Positions 1-12,525 of a stretch of 64,000 nt of DNA are shown here, one piece after another. Each line of letters begins with the position of its first letter. The first letter of the stretch is position 1. This DNA is from Sipunculus nudus (Eukaryota > Annelida > Sipuncula > Golfingiida > Sipunculidae): NCBI GenBank assembly GCA_026874595.1, contig CM049310.1, positions 66,790,056-66,854,055 on the forward strand, read 5' to 3'. The notes beneath the pieces are model-generated. The model did no database searches, had not been told where the DNA came from, and saw only the letters and a program-made list of their open reading frames with translations. The translations under genes and the position numbers were made by a program.

Positions 1-1936
1 CGTCGGACTCAGTCACCAGGATACAAACCTGAACAACGTTCATTTTATAATCTGTGGGGGACTGGGCCTCTCATGAAGAACAATTGGACTCAGCTTCGCC
101 ATCGTCGGACTCAATCACCAGGATACGAACCTGAGCTCCGTTCATTTCATATTCTGTGGCGGACTGGGCCTGTCATGAATAACCATACGACTCAGCTTCG
201 CGATCGTCGGATTCAGTCACCAGGATACGAACCTGAGCTCCGTTCATTTCATATTCTGTGGCGGACTGGGCCTTACCTGTCATGAATAACGGCTCAGTTT
301 CGTGATCATCGGACTCAGTCACCAGGAGACGAACCTGAGCTCCGTTCATTTCATAATCCGTGGCGGACTGGGCCTGTCAAGAATAACCATACGACTCAAA
401 TTGGCGATCGTCGGACTCAATCACCGGGATACGAAGCTTAGCTCCGTTCATTTCATAATCCGTGGCGGACTGAGCCTGTCAAGAATAACCATACGACTCA
501 CATTCGCGATCGTCGGACTCAGTCACCAGGATACGAACCTGAGCTTCGTTCATTTCATAATCTGTGCGAACTGGGCCTGTCATGAATAACCATACGACTC
601 AGATTCGCGATTGTCGGACTCAGTCACCAGGATACGAACCTGAGCTGCGTTCATTTCATAATCCGTGGCGGTCTGGGCCTGTCATGAATAACCATACGAC
701 TCAGCTTCGCGATCGTCGGACTCAGTCACCAGGACACAAACCTGAGCTCCGTTCATTTCATAATCCGTGGCGGTCTGGGCCTGTCATGAATAACCATACG
801 ACTAAGATTCGCGATCGTCGGACTCAGTCACCAGGATACGAACCTGAGCTCCTTTCATTTCATATTCTGTGGCGGACCGGGCCTTACCTGTCATGAATAA
901 CGGCTCAGTTTCGTGATTATCGGACTCAGTCACCAGGAGACGAACCTGAGCTCCGTTCATTTCATAATCCGTGGCGGACTGGGCCTGTCAAGAATAACCA
1001 TAGACTCAAATTGGCGATCGTCGGACTCAATCACCAGGATACGAAGCTTAGCTCCGGTCATTTCATAATCCGTGGCGGACCTGGCCTGTCATGAATAATC
1101 ATACGACTCAGCTTCGCGATCGTTGGACTCAGTCAGCAGGATACGAACCTGAACTCCGTTCATTTCATATTTCGTGGCGGACTGCACCTGTCATGAATAA
1201 TCATACAACTCAGCTTTGCGATCGTCGGACTCAGTCACCAGGATACGAACCTGAACAACGTTCATTTTATAATATGTGGGGGACTGGGCCTCTCATGAAG
1301 AACAATTGGACTCAGCTTCGCGATCGTCGGACTCAGTCACCAGGATACGAACCTGAGCTCCGTTCATTTCATATTCTGTGGCGGACTGGGCCTGTCATGA
1401 ATAACCATACGACTCAGCTTCGCGATCGTCGGACTCACTCACCAGGATACGAACCTGAGCTCCGTTCATTTCATATTCTGTGGCGGACTGGGCCTTACCT
1501 GTCATGAATAACGGCTCAGTTTCGTGATTATCGGACTCAGTCACCTGGAGACGAACCTGAGCTCCGTTCATTTCATAATCCGTGGCGGACTGGGCCTGTC
1601 AAGAATAACCATACAACTCAGCTTCGCGATCGTCGGAATCAATCACCAGGATACGAAGCTTAGCTCCGGTCATTTCATAATCCGTGGCGGACCTGGCCTG
1701 TCATGAATAATCATACGACTCAGCTTCGCGATCGTTGGACTCAGTCAGCAGGATACGAACCTGAACTCCGTTCATTTCATATTTCGTGGCGGACTGCGCC
1801 TGTCATGAATAATCATACAACTCAGCTTCGCGATCGTCGGACTCAGTCACCAGGATACGAACCTGAACTCCGTTCATTTCATATTTCGTGGCGGACTGCG
1901 CCTGTCATGAATAATCATACAACTCAGCTTTGCGAT
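1..1936 (+). repeat. 1,936-bp HOR unit, copy 1
   Basis: Nineteen monomers (19 x 102 minus 2, from two 101-bp variants). The variant order recurs from 1937 and again from 3161. Position 1 is only the window edge, so the true HOR start may differ. It includes three of the TTACC marker monomers, ending near 285, 896 and 1507. Confidence 0.85.
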
Positions 1937-3160
1937 CGTCGGACTCAGTCACCAGGATACAAACCTGAACAACGTTCATTTTATAATCTGTGGGGGACTG
2001 GGCCTCTCATGAAGAACAATTGGACTCAGCTTCGCCATCGTCGGACTCAATCACCAGGATACGAACCTGAGCTCCGTTCATTTCATATTCTGTGGCGGAC
2101 TGGGCCTGTCATGAATAACCATACGACTCAGCTTCGCGATCGTCGGATTCAGTCACCAGGATACGAACCTGAGCTCCGTTCATTTCATATTCTGTGGCGG
2201 ACTGGGCCTTACCTGTCATGAATAACGGCTCAGTTTCGTGATCATCGGACTCAGTCACCAGGAGACGAACCTGAGCTCCGTTCATTTCATAATCCGTGGC
2301 GGACTGGGCCTGTCAAGAATAACCATACGACTCAAATTGGCGATCGTCGGACTCATTCACCGGGATACGAAGCTTAGCTCCGTTCATTTCATAATCCGTG
2401 GCGGACTGAGCCTGTCAAGAATAACCATACGACTCAGCTTTGCGATCGTCGGACTCAGTCACCAGGATACGAACCTGAACAACGTTCATTTTATAATATG
2501 TGGGGGACTGGGCCTCTCATGAAGAACAATTGGACTCAGCTTCGCGATCGTCGGACTCAGTCACCAGGATACGAACCTGAGCTCCGTTCATTTCATATTC
2601 TGTGGCGGACTGGGCCTGTCATGAATAACCATACGACTCAGCTTCGCGATCGTCGGACTCACTCACCAGGATACGAACCTGAGCTCCGTTCATTTCATAT
2701 TCTGTGGCGGACTGGGCCTTACCTGTCATGAATAACGGCTCAGTTTCGTGATTATCGGACTCAGTCACCTGGAGACGAACCTGAGCTCCGTTCATTTCAT
2801 AATCCGTGGCGGACTGGGCCTGTCAAGAATAACCATACAACTCAGCTTCGCGATCGTCGGAATCAATCACCAGGATACGAAGCTTAGCTCCGGTCATTTC
2901 ATAATCCGTGGCGGACCTGGCCTGTCATGAATAATCATACGACTCAGCTTCGCGATCGTTGGACTCAGTCAGCAGGATACGAACCTGAACTCCGTTCATT
3001 TCATATTTCGTGGCGGACTGCGCCTGTCATGAATAATCATACAACTCAGCTTCGCGATCGTCGGACTCAGTCACCAGGATACGAACCTGAACTCCGTTCA
3101 TTTCATATTTCGTGGCGGACTGCGCCTGTCATGAATAATCATACAACTCAGCTTTGCGAT
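1937..3160 (+). repeat. 1,936-bp HOR unit, copy 2, 712-bp internal deletion
   Basis: Positions 1937-2431 match 1-495 and positions 2432-3160 match 1208-1936. The segment corresponding to 496-1207 (712 bp, seven monomers including two 101-bp variants) is missing. As a result 2432-3160 repeats 1208-1936 at a distance of 1,224 bp (12 x 102), and the similarity continues past 3160. Confidence 0.85.
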
Positions 3161-4941
3161 CGTCGGACTCAGTCACCAGGATACAAACCTGAACAACGTT
3201 CATTTTATAATCTGTGGGGGACTGGGCCTCTCATGAAGAACAATTGGACTCAGCTTCGCCATCGTCGGACTCAATCACCAGGATACGAACCTGAGCTCCG
3301 TTCATTTCATATTCTGTGGCGGACTGGGCCTGTCATGAATAACCATACGACTCAGCTTCGCGATCGTCGGATTCAGTCACCAGGATACGAACCTGAGCTC
3401 CGTTCATTTCATATTCTGTGGCGGACTGGGCCTTACCTGTCATGAATAACGGCTCAGTTTCGTGATCATCGGACTCAGTCACCAGGAGACGAACCTGAGC
3501 TCCGTTCATTTCATAATCCGTGGCGGACTGGGCCTGTCAAGAATAACCATACGACTCAAATTGGCGATCGTCGGACTCATTCACCGGGATACGAAGCTTA
3601 GCTCCGTTCATTTCATAATCCGTGGCGGACTGAGCCTGTCAAGAATAACCATACGACTCACATTCGCGATCGTCGGACTCAGTCACCAGGATACGAACCT
3701 GAGCTTCGTTCATTTCATAATCTGTGCGAACTGGGCCTGTCATGAATAACCATACGACTCAGATTCGCGATTGTCGGACTCAGTCACCAGGATACGAACC
3801 TGAGCTGCGTTCATTTCATAATCCGTGGCGGTCTGGGCCTGTCATGAATAACCATACGACTCAGCTTCGCGATCGTCGGACTCAGTCACCAGGACACAAA
3901 CCTGAGCTCCGTTCATTTCATAATCCGTGGCGGTCTGGGCCTGTCATGAATAACCATACGACTAAGATTCGCGATCGTCGGACTCAGTCACCAGGATACG
4001 AACCTGAGCTCCTTTCATTTCATATTCTGTGGCGGACCGGGCCTTACCTGTCATGAATAACGGCTCAGTTTCGTGATTATCGGACTCAGTCACCAGGAGA
4101 CGAACCTGAGCTCCGTTCATTTCATAATCCGTGGCGGACTGGGCCTGTCAAGAATAACCATAGACTCAAATTGGCGATCGTCGGACTCAATCACCAGGAT
4201 ACGAAGCTTAGCTCCGGTCATTTCATAATCCGTGGCGGACCTGGCCTGTCATGAATAATCATACGACTCAGCTTCGCGATCGTTGGACTCAGTCAGCAGG
4301 ATACGAACCTGAACTCCGTTCATTTCATATTTCGTGGCGGACTGCACCTGTCATGAATAATCATACAACTCAGCTTTGCGATCGTCGGACTCAGTCACCA
4401 GGATACGAACCTGAACAACGTTCATTTTATAATATGTGGGGGACTGGGCCTCTCATGAAGAACAATTGGACTCAGCTTCGCGATCGTCGGACTCAGTCAC
4501 CAGGATACGAACCTGAGCTCCGTTCATTTCATATTCTGTGGCGGACTGGGCCTGTCATGAATAACCATACGACTCAGCTTCGCGATCGTCGGACTCACTC
4601 ACCAGGATACGAACCTGAGCTCCGTTCATTTCATATTCTGTGGCGGACTGGGCCTTACCTGTCATGAATAACGGCTCAGTTTCGTGATTATCGGACTCAG
4701 TCACCTGGAGACGAACCTGAGCTCCGTTCATTTCATAATCCGTGGCGGACTGGGCCTGTCAAGAATAACCATACAACTCAGCTTCGCGATCGTCGGAATC
4801 AATCACCAGGATACGAAGCTTAGCTCCGGTCATTTCATAATCCGTGGCGGACCTGGCCTGTCATGAATAATCATACGACTCAGCTTCGCGATCGTTGGAC
4901 TCAGTCAGCAGGATACGAACCTGAACTCCGTTCATTTCATA
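3161..4941 (+). repeat. 1,936-bp HOR unit, copy 3, truncated
   Basis: Matches 1-1781 at an offset of 3,160 bp. The match stops inside a monomer, where copy 1 reads CATATTTCG and this copy reads CATAATCTG. It overlaps the start of the 8,578-bp superunit at 3851, because the two levels of duplication are nested. Confidence 0.85.
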
Positions 4942-5748
4942 ATCTGTGGCGGACTGGGCCTGTCATGAATAACCATACGACTCAGCTTCGCGATCGTCGG
5001 ACTCAGTCACCAGGATACGAACCTGAGCTCCGTTCATTTCCTAATTTGTGGCGGACTTGGCCTGTCATGAATAATCATACGACTCAGCTTCGCGATCGTC
5101 GGACTCAGTCACCAGGATACGAACCTGAACTCCGTTCATTTCATAATCTGTGGGGGACTGGGCCTCTCATGAAGAACCATTGGATTCAGCTTCGCGATCG
5201 TCGGACTCAGTCACCAGTATACGAACCTGAGCTCCGTTCATTTCATATTCTCTGTCGGACTGGGCCTGTCATGAATAACCATACGACTCAGCTTCGCGAT
5301 CGTCGGATTCAGTCACCAGGATACGAACCTGAGCTCCGTTCATTTCATATTCTGTGGCGGACTGGGCCTTACCTGTCATGAATAACCATACGGCTCAGTT
5401 TCGTGATCATCGGACTCAGTCACCAGGAGACGAACCTGAGCTCCGTTCATTTCATAATCCGTGGCGGACTGGGCCTGTCAAGAATAACCATACGACTCAA
5501 ATTGGCGATCGTCGGACTCAATCACCAGGATACGAAGCTTAGCTCCGTTCATTTCATAATCCGTGGGGGACATGGCCTGTCATGAATAATCATACGACTC
5601 AGCTACGCGATCGTTGGACTCAGTCACCAGGATACGAACCTGATCTCCGTTTATTTCATAATCTGTCGCGGACTGAGCCTGTCAAGAATAACCATACGAC
5701 TAACATTCGCGATCGTCGGACTCAGTCACCAGGATACGAACCTGAGCT
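4799..5748 (+). repeat. 1.1-1.2 kb local tandem duplication, copy 1
   Basis: Positions 4799-5145 match 5925-6271 (offset 1,126). Positions 5146-5748 match 6374-6976 (offset 1,228). The shift of exactly 102 bp means one monomer was lost here or gained in the other copy. The interval 5749-5924 is ordinary satellite with another marker monomer. Confidence 0.8.
5271..5377 (+). repeat. 107-bp marker monomer with 5-bp insertion
   Basis: Representative of a recurrent class in which GGCCTGTC becomes GGCCTTACCTGTC, adding 5 bp. The next monomer begins ATGAATAACCATACGGCTCAG here. In the related subclass (for example near 272-295) the CATAC is deleted, which restores a 102-bp spacing. The insertion leaves a CCT-TA-CCT arrangement. 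The deletion removes one of two nearby AC dinucleotides, as slippage would. The class recurs every four to eight monomers in the first 6.6 kb and is a good marker for HOR phase. Confidence 0.85.
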
Positions 5749-5924
5749 CCGTTCATTTCATATTCTGTGGCGGACTGGGCCTTACCTGTCATGAATAACG
5801 GCTCAGTTTCGTGATTATCGGACTCAGTCACCTGGAGACGAACCTGAGCTCCGTTCATTTCATAATCCGTGGCGGACTGGGCCTGTCAAGAATAACCATA
5901 GACTCAAATTGGCGATCGTCGGAC

Positions 5925-6976
5925 TCAATCACCAGGATACGAAGCTTAGCTCCGGTCATTTCATAATCCGTGGCGGACCTGGCCTGTCATGAATAATCAT
6001 ACGACTCAGCTTCGCGATCGTTGGACTCAGTCAGCAGGATACGAACCTGAACTCCGTTCATTTCATAATCTGTGGCGGACTGGGCCTGTCATGAATAACC
6101 ATACGACTCAGCTTCGCGATCGTCGGACTCAGTCACCAGGATACGAACCTGAGCTCCGTTCATTTCCTAATTTGTGGCGGACTTGGCCTGTCATGAATAA
6201 TCATACGACTCAGCTTCGCGATCGTCGGACTCAGTCACCAGGATACGAACCTGAACTCCGTTCATTTCATATTTCGTGGCGGACTGCGCCTGTCATGAAT
6301 AATCATACAACTCAGCTTCGCGATCGTCGGAATCAGTCACCAGGATACGAACCTGAACTCCGTTCATTTCATAATCTGTGGGGGAATGGGCCACTCATGA
6401 AGAACCATTGGATTCAGCTTCGCGATCGTCGGACTCAGTCACCAGTATACGAACCTGAGCTCCGTTCATTTCATATTCTCTGTCGGACTGGGCCTGTCAT
6501 GAATAACCATACGACTCAGCTTCGCGATCGTCGGATTCAGTCACCAGGATACGAACCTGAGCTCCGTTCATTTCATATTCTGTGGCGGACTGGGCCTTAC
6601 CTGTCATGAATAACCATACGGCTCAGTTTCGTGATCATCGGACTCAGTCACCAGGAGACGAACCTGAGCTCCGTTCATTTCATAATCCGTGGCGGACTGG
6701 GCCTGTCAAGAATAACCATACGACTCAAATTGGCGATCGTCGGACTCAATCACCAGGATACGAAGCTTAGCTCCGTTCATTTCATAATCCGTGGGGGACA
6801 TGGCCTGTCATGAATAATCATACGACTCAGCTACGCGATCGTTGGACTCAGTCACCAGGATACGAACCTGATCTCCGTTTATTTCATAATCTGTCGCGGA
6901 CTGAGCCTGTCAAGAATAACCATACGACTCACATTCGCGATCGTCGGACTCAGTCACCAGGATACGAACCTGAGCT
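5925..6976 (+). repeat. 1.1-1.2 kb local tandem duplication, copy 2
   Basis: Second copy of 4799-5748, with one additional monomer at about 6272-6373. It differs from copy 1 by GGGAATGGGCCACTC against GGGACTGGGCCTCTC near 6381, and by a C for A at 6930. The whole pair reappears in the second superunit about 8.58 kb downstream. Confidence 0.8.
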
Positions 6977-7216
6977 TCGTTCATTTCATAATCTGTGCGA
7001 ACTGGGCCTGTCATGAATAACCATACGACTCAGATTCGCGATTGTCGGACTCAGTCACGAGGATACGAACCTGAGCTGCGTTCATTTCATAATCCGTGGC
7101 GGTCTGGGCCTGTCATGAATAACCATACGACTCAGCTTCGCGATCGTCGGACTCAGTCACCAGGACACAAACCTGAGCTCCGTTCATTTCATAATCCGTG
7201 GCGGTCTGGGCCTGTC

Positions 7217-8031
7217 ATGAATAACCATACGACTAAGATTCGCGATCGTCGGACTCAGTCACCAGGATACGAACCTGAACTCCGTTCATTTCATATTTCG
7301 TGGCGGACTGCGCCTGTCATGAATAATCATACAACTCAGCTTTGCGATCGTCGGACTCAGTCACCAGGATACGAACCTGAACTCCGTTCATTTCATATTT
7401 CGTGGCGGACTGCGCCTGTCATGAAAAATCATACAACTCAGCTTTGCGATCGTCGGAATCAGTCACCGGGATACGAACCTGAACAACGTTCATTTCATAA
7501 TCCGTGGCGGACTGGGCCTGTCAAGAATAACCATACTACTCAAATTGGCGATCGTCGGACTCAATCACCAGGATACGAAGCTTAGCTCCGTTCATTTCAT
7601 AATCCGTGGCGGACTTGGCCTGTCATGAATAATCATACGACTCAGCTACGCGATCGTTGGACTCAGTCACCAGGATACGAACCTGATCTCCGTTTACTTC
7701 ATAATCTGTGGCGGACTGAGCCTGTCAAGAATAACCATACGACTCAGATTGGCGATCGTCGGACTCAGTCACCAGGATACGAACCTGAGCTTCGTTCATT
7801 TCATAATCTGTGCGAACTGGGCCTGTCAGGAATGACCATACGACTCAGATTCGCGATCGTCGGACTCAGTCACCAGGATACGAACCTGAGCTGCGTTCAT
7901 TTCATAATCCGTGGCGGTCTGGGCCTGTCATGAATAACCATACGACTCAGCTTCGCGATCGTCTGACTCAGTCACCAGGACACAAACCTGAGCTCCGTTC
8001 ATTCTATAATCCGTGGCGGTCTGGGCCTGTC
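7217..8031 (+). repeat. 815-bp segment present only in superunit copy 1
   Basis: Eight monomers, one of them 101 bp (variant TGTGCGAACTGG lacks one G), which gives 8 x 102 minus 1. The segment is absent at the equivalent point in copy 2. It contains the ATGAAAAATC variant at 7421. Confidence 0.85.
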
Positions 8032-8862
8032 ATAAATAACCATACTACTCAGATTCGCGATCGTCGGACTCAGTCACCAGGATACGAACCTGAACTCCGT
8101 TCATTTCATATTTCGTGGCGGACTGCGCCTGTCATGAATAATCATACAACTCAGCTTCGCGATCGTCGGACTCAGTCACCAGGATACGAACCTGAACTCC
8201 GTTCATTTCATATTTCGTGGCGGACTGCGCCTGTCATGAATAATCATACAACTCAGCTTTGCGATCGTCGGACTCAGTCACCAGGATACGAACCTGAACA
8301 ACGTTCATTTTATAATATGTGGGGGACTGGGCCTCTCATGAAGAACAATTGGACTCAGCTTCGCGATCGTCGGACTCAGTCACCAGTATACGAACCTGAG
8401 CTCCGTTCATTTCATATTCTGTGGCGGACTGGGCCTGTCATGAATAACCATACGACTCAGCTTCGCGATCGTCGGACTCACTCACCAGGATACGAACCTG
8501 AGCTCCGTTCATTTCATATTCTGTGGCGGACTGGGCCTTACCTGTCATGAATAACGGCTCAGTTTCGTGATTATCGGACTCAGTCACCTGGAGACGAACC
8601 TGAGCTCCGTTCATTTCATAATCCGTGGCGGACTGGGCCTGTCAAGAATAACCATACAACTCAGCTTCGCGATCGTCGGAATCAATCACCAGGATACGAA
8701 GCTTAGCTCCGGTCATTTCATAATCCGTGGCGGACCTGGCCTGTCATGAATAATCATACGACTCAGCTTCGCGATCGTTGGACTCAGTCAGCAGGATACG
8801 AACCTGAACTCCGTTCATTTCATAATCTGTGGCGGACTGGGCCTGTCATGAATAACCATACG

Positions 8863-10700
8863 ACTCAGCTTCGCGATCGTCGGACTCAGTCACCAGGATA
8901 CGAACCTGAGCTCCGTTCATTTCCTAATTTGTGGCGGACTTGGCCTGTCATGAATAATCATACGACTCAGCTTCGCGATCGTCGGACTCAGTCACCAGGA
9001 TACGAACCTGAACTCCGTTCATTTCATATTTCGTGGCGGACTGCGCCTGTCATGAATAATCATACAACTCAGCTTCGCGATCGTCGGAATCAGTCACCAG
9101 GATACGAACCTGAACTCCGTTCATTTCATAATCTGTGGGGGACTGGGCCTCTCATGAAGAACCATTGGATTCAGCTTCGCGATCGTCGGACTCAGTCACC
9201 AGTATACGAACCTGAGCTCCGTTCATTTCATATTCTCTGTCGGACTGGGCCTGTCATGAATAACCATACGACTCAGCTTCGCGATCGTCGGATTCAGTCA
9301 CCAGGATACGAAACTGAGCTCCGTTCATTTCATATTCTGTGGCGGACTGGGCCTTACCTGTCATGAATAACCATACGGCTCAGTTTCGTGATCATCGGAC
9401 TCAGTCACCAGGAGACGAACCTGAGCTCCGTTCATTTCATAATCCGTGGCGGACTGGGCCTGTCAAGAATAACCATACGATTCAAATTGGCGATCGTCGG
9501 ACTCAATCACCAGGATACGAAGCTTAGCTCCGTTCATTTCATAATCCGTGGGGGACATGGCCTGTCATGAATAATCATACGACTCAGCTACGCGATCGTT
9601 GGACTCAGTCACCAGGATACGAACCTGATCTCCGTTTATTTCATAATCTGTCGCGGACTGAGCCTGTCAAGAATAACCATACGACTAACATTCGCGATCG
9701 TCGGACTCAGTCACCAGGATACGAACCTGAGCTTCGTTCATTTCATAATCTGTGCGAACTGGGCCTGTCATGAATAACCATACGACTCAGATTCGCGATT
9801 GTCGGACTCAGTCACGAGGATACGAACCTGAGCTGCGTTCATTTCATAATCCGTGGCGGTCTGGGCCTGTCATGAATAACCATACGACTCAGCTTCGCGA
9901 TCGTCGGACTCAGTCACCAGGACACAAACCTGAGCTCCGTTCATTTCATAATCCGTGGCGGTCTGGGCCTGTCATGAATAACCATACGACTAAGATTCGC
10001 GATCGTCGGACTCAGTCACCAGGATACGAACCTGAACTCCGTTCATTTCATATTTCGTGGCGGACTGCGCCTGTCATGAATAATCATACAACTCAGCTTT
10101 GCGATCGTCGGACTCAGTCACCAGGATACGAACCTGAACTCCGTTCATTTCATATTTCGTGGCGGACTGCGCCTGTCATGAAAAATCATACAACTCAGCT
10201 TTGCGATCGTCGAATCAGTCACCGGGATACGAACCTGAACAACGTTCATTTCATAATCCGTGGCGGACTGGGCCTGTCAAGAATAACCATACTACTCAAA
10301 TTGGCGATCGTCGGACTCAATCACCAGGATACGAAGCTTAGCTCCGTTCATTTCATAATCCTTGGCGGACTTGGCCTGTCATGAATAATCATACGACTCA
10401 GCTACGCGATCGTTGGACTCAGTCACCAGGATACGAACCTGATCTCCGTTTATTTCATAATCTGTGGCGGACTGAGCCTGTCAAGAATAACCATACGACT
10501 CAGATTGGCGATCGTCGGACTCAGTCACCAGGATACGAACCTGAGCTTCGTTCATTTCATAATCTGTGCGAACTGGGCCTGTCAGGAATGACCATACGAC
10601 TCAGCTTCGCGATCGTCGGACTCAGTCACCAGGACACAAACCTGAGCTCCGTTCATTTCATAATCCGTGGCGGTCTGGGCCTGTCATAAATAACCATACT
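8863..10700 (+). repeat. 1,838-bp tandem pair in superunit 1, first copy
   Basis: Matches 10701-12525 at offset 1,838. The one difference I noted is T at 10362 (CCTTGG) against G at 12200 (CCGTGG). The left breakpoint is at CATACGACT (here) against CATACTACT (10700). Confidence 0.87.
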
Positions 10701-12525
10701 ACTCAGCTTCGCGATCGTCGGACTCAGTCACCAGGATACGAACCTGAGCTCCGTTCATTTCCTAATTTGTGGCGGACTTGGCCTGTCATGAATAATCATA
10801 CGACTCAGCTTCGCGATCGTCGGACTCAGTCACCAGGATACGAACCTGAACTCCGTTCATTTCATATTTCGTGGCGGACTGCGCCTGTCATGAATAATCA
10901 TACAACTCAGCTTCGCGATCGTCGGAATCAGTCACCAGGATACGAACCTGAACTCCGTTCATTTCATAATCTGTGGGGGACTGGGCCTCTCATGAAGAAC
11001 CATTGGATTCAGCTTCGCGATCGTCGGACTCAGTCACCAGTATACGAACCTGAGCTCCGTTCATTTCATATTCTCTGTCGGACTGGGCCTGTCATGAATA
11101 ACCATACGACTCAGCTTCGCGATCGTCGGATTCAGTCACCAGGATACGAAACTGAGCTCCGTTCATTTCATATTCTGTGGCGGACTGGGCCTTACCTGTC
11201 ATGAATAACCATACGGCTCAGTTTCGTGATCATCGGACTCAGTCACCAGGAGACGAACCTGAGCTCCGTTCATTTCATAATCCGTGGCGGACTGGGCCTG
11301 TCAAGAATAACCATACGATTCAAATTGGCGATCGTCGGACTCAATCACCAGGATACGAAGCTTAGCTCCGTTCATTTCATAATCCGTGGGGGACATGGCC
11401 TGTCATGAATAATCATACGACTCAGCTACGCGATCGTTGGACTCAGTCACCAGGATACGAACCTGATCTCCGTTTATTTCATAATCTGTCGCGGACTGAG
11501 CCTGTCAAGAATAACCATACGACTAACATTCGCGATCGTCGGACTCAGTCACCAGGATACGAACCTGAGCTTCGTTCATTTCATAATCTGTGCGAACTGG
11601 GCCTGTCATGAATAACCATACGACTCAGATTCGCGATTGTCGGACTCAGTCACGAGGATACGAACCTGAGCTGCGTTCATTTCATAATCCGTGGCGGTCT
11701 GGGCCTGTCATGAATAACCATACGACTCAGCTTCGCGATCGTCGGACTCAGTCACCAGGACACAAACCTGAGCTCCGTTCATTTCATAATCCGTGGCGGT
11801 CTGGGCCTGTCATGAATAACCATACGACTAAGATTCGCGATCGTCGGACTCAGTCACCAGGATACGAACCTGAACTCCGTTCATTTCATATTTCGTGGCG
11901 GACTGCGCCTGTCATGAATAATCATACAACTCAGCTTTGCGATCGTCGGACTCAGTCACCAGGATACGAACCTGAACTCCGTTCATTTCATATTTCGTGG
12001 CGGACTGCGCCTGTCATGAAAAATCATACAACTCAGCTTTGCGATCGTCGAATCAGTCACCGGGATACGAACCTGAACAACGTTCATTTCATAATCCGTG
12101 GCGGACTGGGCCTGTCAAGAATAACCATACTACTCAAATTGGCGATCGTCGGACTCAATCACCAGGATACGAAGCTTAGCTCCGTTCATTTCATAATCCG
12201 TGGCGGACTTGGCCTGTCATGAATAATCATACGACTCAGCTACGCGATCGTTGGACTCAGTCACCAGGATACGAACCTGATCTCCGTTTATTTCATAATC
12301 TGTGGCGGACTGAGCCTGTCAAGAATAACCATACGACTCAGATTGGCGATCGTCGGACTCAGTCACCAGGATACGAACCTGAGCTTCGTTCATTTCATAA
12401 TCTGTGCGAACTGGGCCTGTCAGGAATGACCATACGACTCAGCTTCGCGATCGTCGGACTCAGTCACCAGGACACAAACCTGAGCTCCGTTCATTTCATA
12501 ATCCGTGGCGGTCTGGGCCTGTCAT
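10701..12525 (+). repeat. 1,838-bp tandem pair in superunit 1, second copy
   Basis: Second member of the tandem pair. The match ends at 12525, where this copy reads ATGAATAACC and the first reads ATAAATAACC. Both members carry a one-base deletion in GATCGTCGAATCAG, at about 10210 and 12048, which predates the duplication. Confidence 0.87.

Larger units (their letters stand above)
3851..12428 (+). repeat. 8,578-bp superunit, copy 1
   Basis: Positions 3851-7342 match 12429-15920 at offset 8,578. Positions from about 8054 to 12525 match 15817-20288 at offset 7,763. The difference (815 bp) is the segment missing from copy 2. Comparing translated frames and many lines of sequence, I found only one substitution between copies (6236 C, 14814 G), so the duplication looks recent. 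Confidence 0.88.

Noticed and set aside
302-589. Second-frame open stretches beginning MIIGLSHQ
   Set aside because: They appear only where ATGAAT has become AAGAAT, which removes the TGA in that frame, or where an indel shifts it. They are shadows of the same monomer.
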